The notes: generated by a model from the sequence alone, not told the origin. Positions 18,440 through 28,129 are shown, numbered from the stretch's first letter. The stretch is 64,000 nt of DNA from Mycoplasmatota bacterium (GCA_018394295.1 CP074573.1:1054001-1118000); one strand, 5' to 3'. Numbers and translations are program-made.

Positions 18440-18491
18440 GTAATCAAATTTAACAAATAAAGTATAATTATAAACAATAGAGGTGATACTT

Positions 18492-19559
18492 ATGCCACTT
18501 GATGAAACCATAATCTCAATTACTTATCAATCCTTATTATTATTTGTTTTAATTATGGCTCTTAGCTTTTTATATAAAGGAAAAACCTATACTCAATATT
18601 ATAAAAAAAGTTTAATCATTTTATTACCAGTTAATCTGGTGATATTTTTAATGTACTTTTTAGGTATTTCCCAATTATTATCTGTTTTTATCATCATTTT
18701 TACATTAAATATTATCTATTTAGGATTAAAAAATGCGCTTTTTCTTTACTTATTCTTAGTATTGGAAAATTTATTGTTTGTTTCAAATTATACTCTATTA
18801 ATAGCCTACCTTTTTATGATATTAATTACCCATTTTAACTTAAATTTGATTAAAAATTACCGAAAAAAAATAACTGTTGGCTATTTTTTATCATTTGTCT
18901 TTTTAAATGCAGAACTATTTTTATCTCACCTTACTTATGATTACTATGTTCTGTATAATATTTCATGTTTTATCATTTGGACTTTAATTATTCATCTTGT
19001 TTTATTCTTAAATAAAAGAAATCGGAATATTGTTTTACATAAAGTAAATCTATTTAATGATAAAAAGACAAATATAAGTAATTATTGTTGTTTGCTAAAT
19101 CAGTCCTTACAATTTTTAAAGAATAAGGATACTAATATTTCACTAATTTTAATTAATATTGATCGATTAAAAGCGATTAATAAATTGTATGGAGATTACT
19201 GTGGTGATCAAGTGATAAAAATTGTAGCTAATAGTATAAAAAAGAATGTAGAAGAATATGGAAATGTTTATCGGTTAGATGGAGATACATTTTGTGTTGT
19301 TTCTATAAATGAAAAATTTAAAATGATGCAAACTATTTCTGAAAGAATTAGATTAGAAGTTGCGATAAAAGATTTAATTATTGATAATAATAAGATTAAT
19401 CTCTCTGTTTCTATCGGAGGGTATTATGGTAAGATAGAGAGTAAAAACATCGATGATTATATCGAAGTAGCATATGATTCATTATTAAATTCAAAATACA
19501 ATGGAAGAAATCGTGTCTTCTTAAATAACCACATGGATTATTATCCTAAGGTAATGTAA
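18492..19559 (+). CDS. Membrane protein with a degenerate GGDEF domain
   Basis: 355 residues. About six hydrophobic segments fill residues 5-175, followed by a cytoplasmic GGDEF-fold domain (about 200-350). The fold is recognisable from LILINIDRLKAINKLYGDYCG and the closing LNSKYNGRNRV. The active-site loop reads RLDGDTFCVV, where diguanylate cyclases have GG(D/E)EF, so the second catalytic acid is replaced by Thr. Cyclase activity is therefore doubtful, and a binding or sensory role is more likely. ATG 18492 follows GAGGTG. It is monocistronic. Confidence 0.82.
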   Translation: MPLDETIISITYQSLLLFVLIMALSFLYKGKTYTQYYKKSLIILLPVNLVIFLMYFLGISQLLSVFIIIFTLNIIYLGLKNALFLYLFLVLENLLFVSNYTLLIAYLFMILITHFNLNLIKNYRKKITVGYFLSFVFLNAELFLSHLTYDYYVLYNISCFIIWTLIIHLVLFLNKRNRNIVLHKVNLFNDKKTNISNYCCLLNQSLQFLKNKDTNISLILINIDRLKAINKLYGDYCGDQVIKIVANSIKKNVEEYGNVYRLDGDTFCVVSINEKFKMMQTISERIRLEVAIKDLIIDNNKINLSVSIGGYYGKIESKNIDDYIEVAYDSLLNSKYNGRNRVFLNNHMDYYPKVM

Positions 19560-19604
19560 TTTTTTGAAAGATATGGTATAATATTCCACACGGAGGTAAT
19601 GAAT

Positions 19605-20273
19605 ATGAAATTAAATAAATTTATTGACCACACAGCATTAAAACCACAAACAACGGTACAAGACATTGTTAAATTGTGTGAAGAAGCAAAAAAATATGAT
19701 TTTAAATCAGTTTGTGTAAATCCTACGCATATTCAACATGCGAAAGAATTATTGAAAGGGACTGATGTATTAGTTTGTACAGTCATTGGTTTTCCTTTAG
19801 GGGCAAACACAATTGAAACAAAAGTATTTGAAACCCAAGATGCTATTACTAAAGGTGCAGATGAAATTGATATGGTCATTAATATTGGTAGAGCAAAAAT
19901 TAATGACTTTGAATATATTGAAAAAGAGATTCGTTCTGTAGTAGAAAGTAGCACTGGTAAAACAGTTAAAGTTATTTTAGAGACTTGTCTGTTATCAGAT
20001 GAAGAAATCGTAAGATGTTGTCAAGCAGCCAAAGATGCTAAAGCTCAATTCGTTAAAACCTCAACTGGATTCTCTACTGGTGGAGCAACCGTACATGACA
20101 TTCAATTAATGAGAAAAACTGTAGGCGAGTTAATGGGTGTTAAAGCATCTGGTGGTGTTAGAAGTAAAAAAGATTGTCTTGAAATGATTGAAAATGGGGC
20201 AACAAGAATTGGTGCTTCTAGTGGTGTTAAAATCATGGAAGATGAAACAGTAAGTGATGATACTAATTATTAG
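19605..20273 (+). CDS. deoC: Deoxyribose-phosphate aldolase
   Basis: A 222-residue class I aldolase that cleaves 2-deoxyribose-5-phosphate to acetaldehyde and glyceraldehyde-3-phosphate. The Schiff-base Lys is in [17 protein letters not shown]; the N-terminal [11 protein letters not shown] and the GVKASGGVR phosphate loop are canonical. The start is ATG 19605, eight bases after GGAGG; the ATG two codons earlier overlaps the binding site. It is followed 12 bases later by deoD, so both act in deoxynucleoside salvage. Confidence 0.96.
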   Translation: MKLNKFIDHTALKPQTTVQDIVKLCEEAKKYDFKSVCVNPTHIQHAKELLKGTDVLVCTVIGFPLGANTIETKVFETQDAITKGADEIDMVINIGRAKINDFEYIEKEIRSVVESSTGKTVKVILETCLLSDEEIVRCCQAAKDAKAQFVKTSTGFSTGGATVHDIQLMRKTVGELMGVKASGGVRSKKDCLEMIENGATRIGASSGVKIMEDETVSDDTNY

Positions 20274-20285
20274 GAGGAATAAAAG

Positions 20286-20996
20286 ATGACTATACCTACC
20301 CCCCATATTGAAACAAAAGAAGCAAATTTGATTGCTGAAACGGTACTTCTTCCAGGAGATCCGTTACGCGCTAAATTTATCGCAGAAAACTTTTTAGAAG
20401 ATGTGAAGCAATTTAACGCAGTACGAAATATGTTTGGTTTTACAGGAACTTATAAAGGGAAAAAAATATCTGTGATGGGTTCAGGCATGGGGATGCCTTC
20501 TATAGGGATATATAGCTATGAATTAATTCATTTTTATGGAGTGAAAAACTTAATTCGTGTTGGATCTTGTGGAGCAATGCAACCGAATATGAAACTATAT
20601 GATTTAGTATTTGGAATGAGTGCTTCAACAAATTCTAATTATTTACATCAATATCAATTGCCAGGAACATATGCTCCTACTGCTAGTTTTGAACTTTTAC
20701 AAAAAGCAGTCAACCAAGCCGAAAAATTTCAATATCCATATCATGTAGGAAGCATTTTATCTAGTGATGTATTCTATGATGATGATAATGAAAGTTGGAA
20801 AAAATGGGCTAAAATGGGTGTTTTATCTGTTGAAATGGAAGCAGCTGCTTTATATGCAAATGCTGCCAGAGCAGGTGTAAACGCTTTAACAATATTGACT
20901 GTATCAGATTCATTAGTTACACATGAATTAACTTCATCTGCTGAAAGACAAACAGCTTTCACAAAGATGATGGAAGTAGCTTTAGAGTTAGCTTAA
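20286..20996 (+). CDS. deoD: Purine-nucleoside phosphorylase (DeoD type)
   Basis: A 236-residue enzyme that phosphorolyses purine (deoxy)nucleosides to base and (deoxy)ribose-1-phosphate. [42 protein letters not shown] and [10 protein letters not shown] are all present in order, as in the hexameric bacterial enzyme. TAGGAGGAATAAAAG precedes ATG. It forms an operon with deoC and ends at the hairpin at 21011-21035. Confidence 0.96.
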   Translation: MTIPTPHIETKEANLIAETVLLPGDPLRAKFIAENFLEDVKQFNAVRNMFGFTGTYKGKKISVMGSGMGMPSIGIYSYELIHFYGVKNLIRVGSCGAMQPNMKLYDLVFGMSASTNSNYLHQYQLPGTYAPTASFELLQKAVNQAEKFQYPYHVGSILSSDVFYDDDNESWKKWAKMGVLSVEMEAAALYANAARAGVNALTILTVSDSLVTHELTSSAERQTAFTKMMEVALELA

Positions 20997-21010
20997 TATA
21001 AAAATAACTT

Positions 21011-21035
21011 AAGGTTGGTAACTTCTACCAACCTT
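21011..21035 (+). terminator. Terminator of deoC-deoD
   Basis: A perfect 10-bp stem (21011-21020 with 21026-21035, AAGGTTGGTA) with loop ACTTC. The downstream T-run is short (TATATATT). Confidence 0.7.
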
Positions 21036-21097
21036 TATATATTGTAAAATTTTATTATTTGCGAATAATATGTAGTAGGATTAAACGAGGTGAAATA

Positions 21098-22372
21098 ATG
21101 CAACGGATAAATTATAAGATTAATGGACTAAATGTTATTTTTATTAAAACTGATAAATTTAAAACAACTGATTTTATACTAAATTTTCGTAATTATTTAA
21201 ATGGAGATACGGTTACAAAAAGAGCCTTAATTCCATATGTTTTAAAAGCTGGAACTCAAAATTATTCAACCAAAAAAGAAATTAATGAAAAATTAGAAAC
21301 CCTTTATGGAGCTTCTTTAGGTATTTCAATTAATAAACAAGGGTTAATGCAAATTCTTTCGATGCGAATGTCTATAATAAATGATACTTATTTAATGACT
21401 AATTCAACATTATTAGAGGATGCTTTTCAATTTTTCCATGAGGTAATTTTTAATCCAAAATGTGAAAACAATGTTTTTTCTGAAAAAATTGTTTCAGAAG
21501 AAAAACGTTTATTAAAGGCACAATTTAATGCTTTATATGATGATAAAATTCGTTATGCTTATGATAAATTAATTGAAGAAATGTGTAAGGATGAAAATTA
21601 TCGAATTAAGGCATTAGGACGTATTGAAGATATCGATTCTATTGACCCATCAAATCTTTATTCAGTTTACCAAGATATTTTAAAGAATGATACAGTTGAT
21701 TTACTAGTGATTGGTGATATCGATAAAGAACGACTTAAAGGTTTAATTGAAAAACATTTATCTTTTAATGACCGTCAAGAAATTAAAGAAGTGGTTGATA
21801 CACAAACTAAAGAAATTGATAAAGTGAATAAAATAGTTGAGTCTCAAGAACTTAACCAAGCAAAACTAAATATTGGTTTTAGAACAAATGTTAATGGAAA
21901 AGATAATGATTATTATCATTTACTTTTAATGAATGCGATGTTAGGTGTCTATCCTCATTCATTACTATTTAGAAATGTTAGAGAAAAAGCAAGTTTATGT
22001 TATTACATATCAAGTAATATCGATAAAGCTAAAGGAATTATGATTATCTATGCAGGAATAAATAAAAAAGATTTTGATCAAGCATATAAACTGGTTTTAG
22101 ATCAGATTAATAAATTAATCACCGGTGATTTTGATGAAGCACTTATGAATAATTCTTCAAAAGCATTAGTAAATGATTTACTACAAATGAGTGATAATCC
22201 AATAGCAGTACTTGCAAGTGAATACTCACATTTACTCTATGATGAAATCTTTGATATCAATTCAATTATCGAAAAAATAAAAGCAGTCACAAAAGAAGAT
22301 ATACAAAAAGTTGCACAAAAATTAAAAGAAGACACAATCTTCTTTCTTACTAAAGAAGAGGTGAATGAGTAA
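21098..22372 (+). CDS. M16-family peptidase-like protein lacking the zinc site (YmfF-like)
   Basis: A 424-residue M16 (insulinase-fold) protein. The first half lacks the HxxEH zinc motif, whereas LLLMNAMLGVYPHSLLFRNVREKASLCYYI matches the M16 C-terminal domain. It is therefore the non-catalytic partner of the protein encoded next, as in the YmfF/YmfH pair of Bacillus. ATG 21098 follows GAGGTG; the frame extends upstream without a good site. Its stop overlaps the next start by one base (TAATG), indicating translational coupling. The likely role is peptide processing by the pair; the substrate is unknown. Confidence 0.88.
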   Translation: MQRINYKINGLNVIFIKTDKFKTTDFILNFRNYLNGDTVTKRALIPYVLKAGTQNYSTKKEINEKLETLYGASLGISINKQGLMQILSMRMSIINDTYLMTNSTLLEDAFQFFHEVIFNPKCENNVFSEKIVSEEKRLLKAQFNALYDDKIRYAYDKLIEEMCKDENYRIKALGRIEDIDSIDPSNLYSVYQDILKNDTVDLLVIGDIDKERLKGLIEKHLSFNDRQEIKEVVDTQTKEIDKVNKIVESQELNQAKLNIGFRTNVNGKDNDYYHLLLMNAMLGVYPHSLLFRNVREKASLCYYISSNIDKAKGIMIIYAGINKKDFDQAYKLVLDQINKLITGDFDEALMNNSSKALVNDLLQMSDNPIAVLASEYSHLLYDEIFDINSIIEKIKAVTKEDIQKVAQKLKEDTIFFLTKEEVNE

Positions 22373-23652
22373 TGGAAAAAATGGTTTATGATAATCTAAA
22401 AGAAACGGTTTATTATGAGAAATTAGATAATGGATTAGAAGTATATATGCTACCTAAAAAAGGGTTTAATAAGTTTTATGCTACTTTTACAACGAAGTAT
22501 GGCTCAATTGATAACACCTTTATACCAATTGGGAAAAAGGACTATATAACAGTTCCAGATGGTATCGCTCACTTTTTAGAACATAAAATGTTTGAAAGTG
22601 AATCAGGGGATGCCTTCGAGAAATTTACTGAGTATGCTGCTAATTCAAATGCCTATACTGCTTTTAATAGAACAGCTTATTTATTTTCTTGTACTTCCTA
22701 TTTTGAAGAAAATTTAAATTTATTGCTTGATTTTGTTCAAGATCCGTATTTTACAGATCAAAACGTTGATAAAGAAAAAAATATTATCGCTCAAGAAATC
22801 AGTATGTATGATGATAATCCTGATTGGCAATTATATTTTGGAACCATTGAAAATATGTTTAAAGAAAATGGCGTAAGGGTAGATATAGCTGGAACAGAAG
22901 AATCAATCTATCAAATCACAAAAGAATTATTATATGAGTGTTATAATACTTTCTATCATCCTGCAAATATGTTGTTATTTGTTGTAGGAGATATGGATAT
23001 TGACCAGACCATTGAACTTATAAGAAATAATCAAAGTAAAAAAGATTTCAAACCATTTGAAAAAGTAGAGAAGAAATTTGTTTTTGAATCTAATGAAGTT
23101 AATCAAAAACAAACCCTTACCAAAATGGATGTTTCAACACCAAAAGTGGCTGTTGGAATAAAAAATAATGAATCAAGATTCCAAGGTAAGGAATTAATGA
23201 AATATGAAATAGCTTTAGATATTATTTTTGACTATTTATTTAGTAAAAGTTCAACTAATTATCAGCAATTACTCGATGATGCATTAATAAATAATACCTT
23301 CAGTTATGAGTTAACAATAGAATATTCTTATGGATTTGGTATCATTAGTAGTGATACTGAAAAACCAGATGAGTTAACTAAACGCTTGAAAGATATATTA
23401 ATCAACGCAAGACATATGAAAATGAGTGAAGAAGAGTTTACGAGAAGAAAAAATAAATTATTAGGTGCTTCAATAAAGTCATTCAATTCGCCTGATGCTA
23501 TCGCAAATTCATTTACAAGATATAAATTTAATGGAATGAATATGTTTGATGCGATTAAAGAATATGAAAAATTAACATTGGCTGATATAGAAGAAGTACT
23601 TCCATTCTTTGATGAAAGAGCGATTACTACAAAAGTTATTATGCCTAAATAG
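22372..23652 (+). CDS. M16-family zinc metallopeptidase (YmfH-like)
   Basis: A 426-residue catalytic partner of the preceding protein. The inverted zinc motif HFLEH lies at residues 67-71 (metal ligands His67 and His71, general base Glu70). The distal Glu ligand is probably in the VDKEKNIIAQEISMYDDNP region. The C-terminal M16 domain follows. The one-base overlap with the upstream gene points to a 1:1 complex. The pair is common in Bacillota, and in some species similar pairs process peptide signals. A terminator follows the stop. Confidence 0.92.
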   Translation: MEKMVYDNLKETVYYEKLDNGLEVYMLPKKGFNKFYATFTTKYGSIDNTFIPIGKKDYITVPDGIAHFLEHKMFESESGDAFEKFTEYAANSNAYTAFNRTAYLFSCTSYFEENLNLLLDFVQDPYFTDQNVDKEKNIIAQEISMYDDNPDWQLYFGTIENMFKENGVRVDIAGTEESIYQITKELLYECYNTFYHPANMLLFVVGDMDIDQTIELIRNNQSKKDFKPFEKVEKKFVFESNEVNQKQTLTKMDVSTPKVAVGIKNNESRFQGKELMKYEIALDIIFDYLFSKSSTNYQQLLDDALINNTFSYELTIEYSYGFGIISSDTEKPDELTKRLKDILINARHMKMSEEEFTRRKNKLLGASIKSFNSPDAIANSFTRYKFNGMNMFDAIKEYEKLTLADIEEVLPFFDERAITTKVIMPK

Positions 23653-23661
23653 TATCATTGA

Positions 23662-23689
23662 AAAACTGTGTTAGCGATAATACAGTTTT
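23662..23689 (+). terminator. Terminator of the M16 operon
   Basis: AAAACTGTGTTA (23662-23673) pairs with TAATACAGTTTT (23678-23689), one G-T pair, loop GCGA. The right arm ends in a T-run. Confidence 0.8.
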
Positions 23690-23777
23690 TTATATCTGTT
23701 TCATTTTGTATTTTTTTCTATTCGCTTTAAATCTTAGATGTGTTATAATAGAATAATAACAGTAAATGGAGGATATG

Positions 23778-24572
23778 ATGAAACAATATATAGATTTATG
23801 TCGACATATTTTAGATAAAGGTACCCTAAAAGAAGATAGAACAAGTACGGGAACTATCTCAACATTTGGTTATCAAATGCGATTTGATTTAGCGAAAGGG
23901 TTTCCTCTGTTAACAACAAAAAAATTACATTTAAAATCGATTATCCATGAATTATTGTGGTTTATTTCAGGTGATACAAATATCAAATATTTACAAGAAA
24001 ATGGGGTAAGAATTTGGAATGAATGGGCAGCTGATAATGGAGATTTAGGTCCTGTCTATGGACATCAATGGCGTCATTGGGATTCATCTGATGGATCAGT
24101 GATTGATCAATTATCTGATGTGATTAAGCAAATAAAAACAAATCCTAATTCCAGACGTATGATTGTATCAGCATGGAATGTAGGTGATTTAAATAAAATG
24201 GCACTACCACCATGTCATTTGTTATTTCAATTTTACGTGAATGATAATAAATTGTCCTGCCAATTGTATCAACGTTCTGCTGATGTATTTTTAGGTGTTC
24301 CATTTAATATTGCATCTTATAGTTTATTAACAATGATGATTGCACAGGTTTGTGATTTAGAATTAGGGGAATTTATTCATACCATAGGTGATGCTCATCT
24401 TTATCAAAATCACCTTGAACAAGTCAATATTCAATTATCAAGAGAGCCTCGTGACTTACCACAAATGGAAATTAATTCAGAAATCAAATCAATCTTTGAT
24501 TTTAAATATGAGGATTTCAAATTAAAAAATTATAATCCTCATCCACATATAAAGGGAAAGGTTAGTGTCTAA
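23778..24572 (+). CDS. thyA: Thymidylate synthase (ThyA)
   Basis: A 264-residue enzyme, exactly the E. coli length, that methylates dUMP with methylene-tetrahydrofolate. The nucleophile is Cys146 in [18 protein letters not shown]-like [19 protein letters not shown] and [14 protein letters not shown] are canonical. The start is ATG 23778, five bases after TGGAGGAT; ATGs at 23766 and 23775 overlap that site. The folA gene follows immediately, so dihydrofolate produced here is recycled by its neighbour. Confidence 0.97.
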   Translation: MKQYIDLCRHILDKGTLKEDRTSTGTISTFGYQMRFDLAKGFPLLTTKKLHLKSIIHELLWFISGDTNIKYLQENGVRIWNEWAADNGDLGPVYGHQWRHWDSSDGSVIDQLSDVIKQIKTNPNSRRMIVSAWNVGDLNKMALPPCHLLFQFYVNDNKLSCQLYQRSADVFLGVPFNIASYSLLTMMIAQVCDLELGEFIHTIGDAHLYQNHLEQVNIQLSREPRDLPQMEINSEIKSIFDFKYEDFKLKNYNPHPHIKGKVSV

Positions 24573-24573
24573 T

Positions 24574-25062
24574 ATGTTGTCCATTATTGTAGCGTTTGAT
24601 AAAAATCAATTGATTGGCAAAGATAATAAAATGCCTTGGCATTATCCTGAGGATTTAAAGTATTTTAAAGAAGTAACGTGGGGGAAAAAGGTAGTGATGG
24701 GTAGTAATACTTATCAATCCATTCTTGATTATTTACATAAACCATTACCTAATAGGCATAATATTGTTATTACTTCTAAAAAAGATAAATATCCTGAGAT
24801 AGAATGCTATGAAAGTATTGAACATTTTTTAAGACAATATCACAAATCTACAGAAGAGATATTTATAATTGGCGGTAAAATGATTTATGAACAATTTATT
24901 AATCTTGTTGATCGTTTATATATAACCCATATAGATAAAACATTTGAAGGAGATACTTATTTTCCTCATTTTGATAAAGAGGATTTTAAAATTATAAACA
25001 AAAAATCAAGAGAAGAACTTAGTTTTATTATTTATGAAAGAAAGGTACAAGATAATGAATAG
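24574..25062 (+). CDS. folA: Dihydrofolate reductase
   Basis: A 162-residue NADPH-dependent enzyme that regenerates tetrahydrofolate after thymidylate synthesis. The N-terminus MLSIIVAFDKNQLIGKDNKM is followed by PWHYPEDLKYFKE, with Glu/Asp in the active-site position; VVMGSNTY and FIIGGKMIYEQF are cofactor motifs. I prefer ATG 24574, one base after the thyA stop, because it gives the normal DHFR N-terminus. An upstream GTG at 24565 sits closer to AAAGG and is possible. It forms an operon with thyA and plsC. Confidence 0.95.
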   Translation: MLSIIVAFDKNQLIGKDNKMPWHYPEDLKYFKEVTWGKKVVMGSNTYQSILDYLHKPLPNRHNIVITSKKDKYPEIECYESIEHFLRQYHKSTEEIFIIGGKMIYEQFINLVDRLYITHIDKTFEGDTYFPHFDKEDFKIINKKSREELSFIIYERKVQDNE

Positions 25063-25858
25063 AGTCTATATAATGCCCAAAATAATTATTGTAACATTTA
25101 TTATACTATATGTTTTTTATCCATTGACTTGGTTAAATCTTCTTATATCAATACTAATCTCAATTGGAATTGTTTTTGTGTATCAAGTATTAGAAATTAC
25201 ACTTCGTGGTAAATATTATATGTATTTAATTAATAAAGGTAAAGCTGTAGCAAACGAAAAAATTTACAAAACGATGCATTTATATGGTAAACTAGTTAAC
25301 ATTATATTAAGAATGAATGTAACTGTTTATAATTATGAACGATTTGACCCAAATAAAGCTTATTTAATTACACCTAATCATCAGAGTAATATTGATGCTA
25401 CAATCATGGCAGAAACTTTTAAAGACCCAATTAGTTTTGTAGCGAAAATAGCCCTTTCTAGAATCATTGTTGTAAGAGATTGGATGAAATTATCAGGGTG
25501 TTTCTTTTTAGATAAAAATGATATGCGGAGTCAAATCAAAGTAATGAAACAAGTAGAAGGTAAGTTAAATCAGAGGAATAGTTTCGTTATTTTCCCAGAA
25601 GGTAAACGCTCATTCACACCAGAGATGAATGAATTTAAATCAGGGACATTTAAAATGGCAACTAAAACGAAGGCGGATATTTTACCTGTAACTATTAATC
25701 ATGCTCACAAACTAAAAAACAACTACCCATGGCGTAAAACAGAAATTCAAGTTTATATTCATGATGCTATTTCTTATGAAACCTATCAAGATATGAGTAC
25801 ACAAGAAATTGCTACAATGGTTCAAAAGATTGTTGCATCTAAGATTGATTGTGACTAA
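25055..25858 (+). CDS. plsC: 1-acyl-sn-glycerol-3-phosphate acyltransferase (PlsC-like)
   Basis: A 267-residue membrane enzyme that acylates lysophosphatidate in phospholipid synthesis. Two hydrophobic segments at the N-terminus (about 5-45) anchor it. The catalytic block I motif is NHQSNID (HX4D). Block III reads FPEGKRS where EGTR is common, with Lys replacing Thr. The start ATG 25055 overlaps the end of folA by eight bases and follows AAAGG. It is the third gene of the thyA-folA operon. Confidence 0.9.
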   Translation: MNRVYIMPKIIIVTFIILYVFYPLTWLNLLISILISIGIVFVYQVLEITLRGKYYMYLINKGKAVANEKIYKTMHLYGKLVNIILRMNVTVYNYERFDPNKAYLITPNHQSNIDATIMAETFKDPISFVAKIALSRIIVVRDWMKLSGCFFLDKNDMRSQIKVMKQVEGKLNQRNSFVIFPEGKRSFTPEMNEFKSGTFKMATKTKADILPVTINHAHKLKNNYPWRKTEIQVYIHDAISYETYQDMSTQEIATMVQKIVASKIDCD

Positions 25859-25906
25859 ATTAAAGATAGAAGTAGAAACAATGAATTAAAAATTTAAGTT
25901 ATTAAG

Positions 25907-25925
25907 GCTCAAAATGAATTTGAGC
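25907..25925 (+). terminator. Terminator of thyA-folA-plsC
   Basis: GCTCAAA (25907-25913) pairs with TTTGAGC (25919-25925) around loop ATGAA, followed by TTTTTTT. Confidence 0.85.
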
Positions 25926-26056
25926 TTTTTTTAATGAAAATGATTATTACCTAGGCAATGAGTTTAGTAAATAATTTCTGAAAAGTTCATTTAAGGAAGA
26001 TTTATATGCACCTTAAAAATATTTGTGTCATAAAATAGATAATGGTTAAACTTTCA

Positions 26057-26085
26057 TCATATTCATGATTTATATATCATAAATT
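26057..26085 (+). promoter_or_regulatory. Putative sporulation sigma-E promoter of spoVID
   Basis: TCATATT (26057-26063), a 14-base spacer and CATAAATT (26078-26085) lie 33 bases before the spoVID start. The B. subtilis sigma-E consensus is about KMATATT, 14-15 bases, CATACAMT. The -35 fits fully and the -10 fits CATAnnnT. B. subtilis spoVID is itself sigma-E dependent, so match and context agree. The rest of 25926-26118 shows nothing else. Confidence 0.6.
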
Positions 26086-26118
26086 ATAATGATAAATAAT
26101 AAATAGGAGATGAATAGA

Positions 26119-27174
26119 ATGAAATATACAATACCATATGACGATAAGATAACTTTACCTCATATTAAAAAAATTGATAGTATTGGTATTAATGCAGATA
26201 ACCTATACTATGATGCTAGAGAATTAACAGGTGAAGTTATCATAACAGGAGATTATTTACTAGATAATAGTAATGATGTCATGGAATTTAAGCATGATAT
26301 TCCTGTATCTTTTTTAATTGATGATGAGTCAATTTCACCACAAATTAATATTTCTAATTTCAAATATGAATTAATTCCTGGAAGAGGGATTGAAGTTGTG
26401 TTTGATTTAGATGTAATTTTAACAGAAGAATTAGAGGAAGAAGAAGAGATTGTTCCTAGAATGAATAATGAAGAAAATGATAATCAAGATCTATTAAAAG
26501 AACAATCAGATGAAGAAGCAATTAAAGAATTTCAAGAAAAAATTGATGAGAATCTAGATACAGTACTTCAAAAGAGAAATAAAAAGAAAAAAAAGCAAAG
26601 TAAAAAAGAAGAACCGATTAAAGAGGAAGTAACCGAAAGAGAAGAAGATGATAAAGAAATTAAACTAGAAGAAGATACATTAGTTAAGGACGTGACAGAA
26701 GATATGGTAAAAGAAGAAGAACATGTAAATAGAGAAGAAGATGTGGAAGAGGAATCTGTAATTCAGGAAGAAGAACCAGCAACTCAAGCAGATGAAGAAT
26801 CAGTAATTCATACAGAAGAAGAGGATGAAACTACTATCGTTCAGGAAGAAGACCCAATAAATAGGGAAGAAGATGTGGAAGAAGCAAAAGATGTTCACAA
26901 GGAAGAGGAAGAAGTTAAACAAGTAGTACAGGAAGAAACGCCTGAGGAGGAAATTTTTCAAACTAATTTACAAGCAACTGTAGCTTCTTTTGATACTGGC
27001 TTTATACCTAGAGATAATGATAAGTATACCACTTATAAAATTTTATTAGTTGAAAAAAATGAAACCATAGATGATTTATTGGATTCAAGAAATTTATCAA
27101 AATCATTAATCTGTAAAGAATATCAATTCGATGACCAAAAAATTGTATTAAAATTAGAAGATGAAAAATTATAG
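26119..27174 (+). CDS. spoVID: SpoVID-like spore coat morphogenetic protein
   Basis: 351 residues in three parts. The N-terminal domain (about 1-115) has the pattern of the SpoVID/SPOCS domain (LTGEVIITGDYLLDN, FDLDVIL). A long, very acidic, low-complexity middle (about 115-280) contains NREEDVEE twice. A degenerate LysM-like segment ends the protein (YKILLVEKNETIDDLLDSRN). SpoVID directs coat assembly on the forespore surface. The gene order spoVID-ysxE-valS matches B. subtilis, which strengthens the call. AGGAG precedes ATG 26119. A sigma-E-like promoter lies upstream. Confidence 0.78.
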   Translation: MKYTIPYDDKITLPHIKKIDSIGINADNLYYDARELTGEVIITGDYLLDNSNDVMEFKHDIPVSFLIDDESISPQINISNFKYELIPGRGIEVVFDLDVILTEELEEEEEIVPRMNNEENDNQDLLKEQSDEEAIKEFQEKIDENLDTVLQKRNKKKKKQSKKEEPIKEEVTEREEDDKEIKLEEDTLVKDVTEDMVKEEEHVNREEDVEEESVIQEEEPATQADEESVIHTEEEDETTIVQEEDPINREEDVEEAKDVHKEEEEVKQVVQEETPEEEIFQTNLQATVASFDTGFIPRDNDKYTTYKILLVEKNETIDDLLDSRNLSKSLICKEYQFDDQKIVLKLEDEKL

Positions 27175-28129
27175 TCAAGCTCTCATTAATCATATAGAGA
27201 GTAATTATAATCTTAAAATTATACAAATCAGCCCAATTAATGAAGTATTAAAGATTAAGACTAACCAAAATCATGTTTATGTATTAAAAAAAGTAAAAAA
27301 AAGAGAAATTATCCAGGTTTATTACTTCTTATTATCTCAGAAGTTCACTCATTTTGTTATGCCTGAAAAAACAGTCTATAATCAAATATTTACCAGTTTT
27401 GAAAATCAACTGTATTATATGATTCCTTATTTTGATGATATCGATTATCCAATTGACAAGAAATTAATTGATTATATAGATTTATTGAATAAATTACACA
27501 AATCTACAACGATTCGGAAACATTTTAATCGACCACAATTTAATAAATTATTTAAAAAAAAGTTAAAACGATTAGATAAGCAGTTTCAACTTTTAGATTT
27601 ATATATTATTGAATGTGAAAATAAAAAGTATAAATCCATATTTGATTGGACTTATTTAGTGAAGTATAATGAAATAATGTATATAAAAAACATCTTATTA
27701 AAACTTCAATCACAGATTGAAAACTTAGTAGATGATATAGATAATTATGATTATTGTATTATTCACAATAATCCATCAATTGATCATTTTATAGTAACAA
27801 ATGAAAAAAATTATTTAATTAGTTTTGATCATAGTACAATTGGTTTTAAGGTACATGATTATATCAAATTATTTATTGATTATAGTGAATATGAAGTTGA
27901 TTGGATGACCTTAATTATTAATGATAAAATAACAAATTTTGAGTTTAATTATTTCATTTTTAATGTCCTTTATTATATTGTAAAGAATATAGAAATCACT
28001 TTTTTAAGTAATAATAAAAATTTAGAGTCAATTAATACATTGATTCATAATTTATTTGTTTGTGCTAAAGCGATTGAATTGTATCAAAAATATGAATCAG
28101 TAAATTCTTCTTCCGAAGAGCAAGAATAA
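27161..28129 (+). CDS. ysxE: YsxE/CotS-type kinase-fold spore protein
   Basis: A 322-residue protein with the pattern of the CotS/YsxE/YutH family, which has an aminoglycoside-phosphotransferase-like fold. In place of the catalytic HGDLHxxN loop it has IIHNNPSIDHFIV, and SFDHSTIG replaces the metal-binding DFD/DWE, so it may be catalytically dead. The ATG at 27161 overlaps the end of spoVID by 14 bases, so the two are translationally linked. B. subtilis ysxE occupies the same place. The role in the coat is inferred from family and neighbours. Confidence 0.78.
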   Translation: MKNYSQALINHIESNYNLKIIQISPINEVLKIKTNQNHVYVLKKVKKREIIQVYYFLLSQKFTHFVMPEKTVYNQIFTSFENQLYYMIPYFDDIDYPIDKKLIDYIDLLNKLHKSTTIRKHFNRPQFNKLFKKKLKRLDKQFQLLDLYIIECENKKYKSIFDWTYLVKYNEIMYIKNILLKLQSQIENLVDDIDNYDYCIIHNNPSIDHFIVTNEKNYLISFDHSTIGFKVHDYIKLFIDYSEYEVDWMTLIINDKITNFEFNYFIFNVLYYIVKNIEITFLSNNKNLESINTLIHNLFVCAKAIELYQKYESVNSSSEEQE

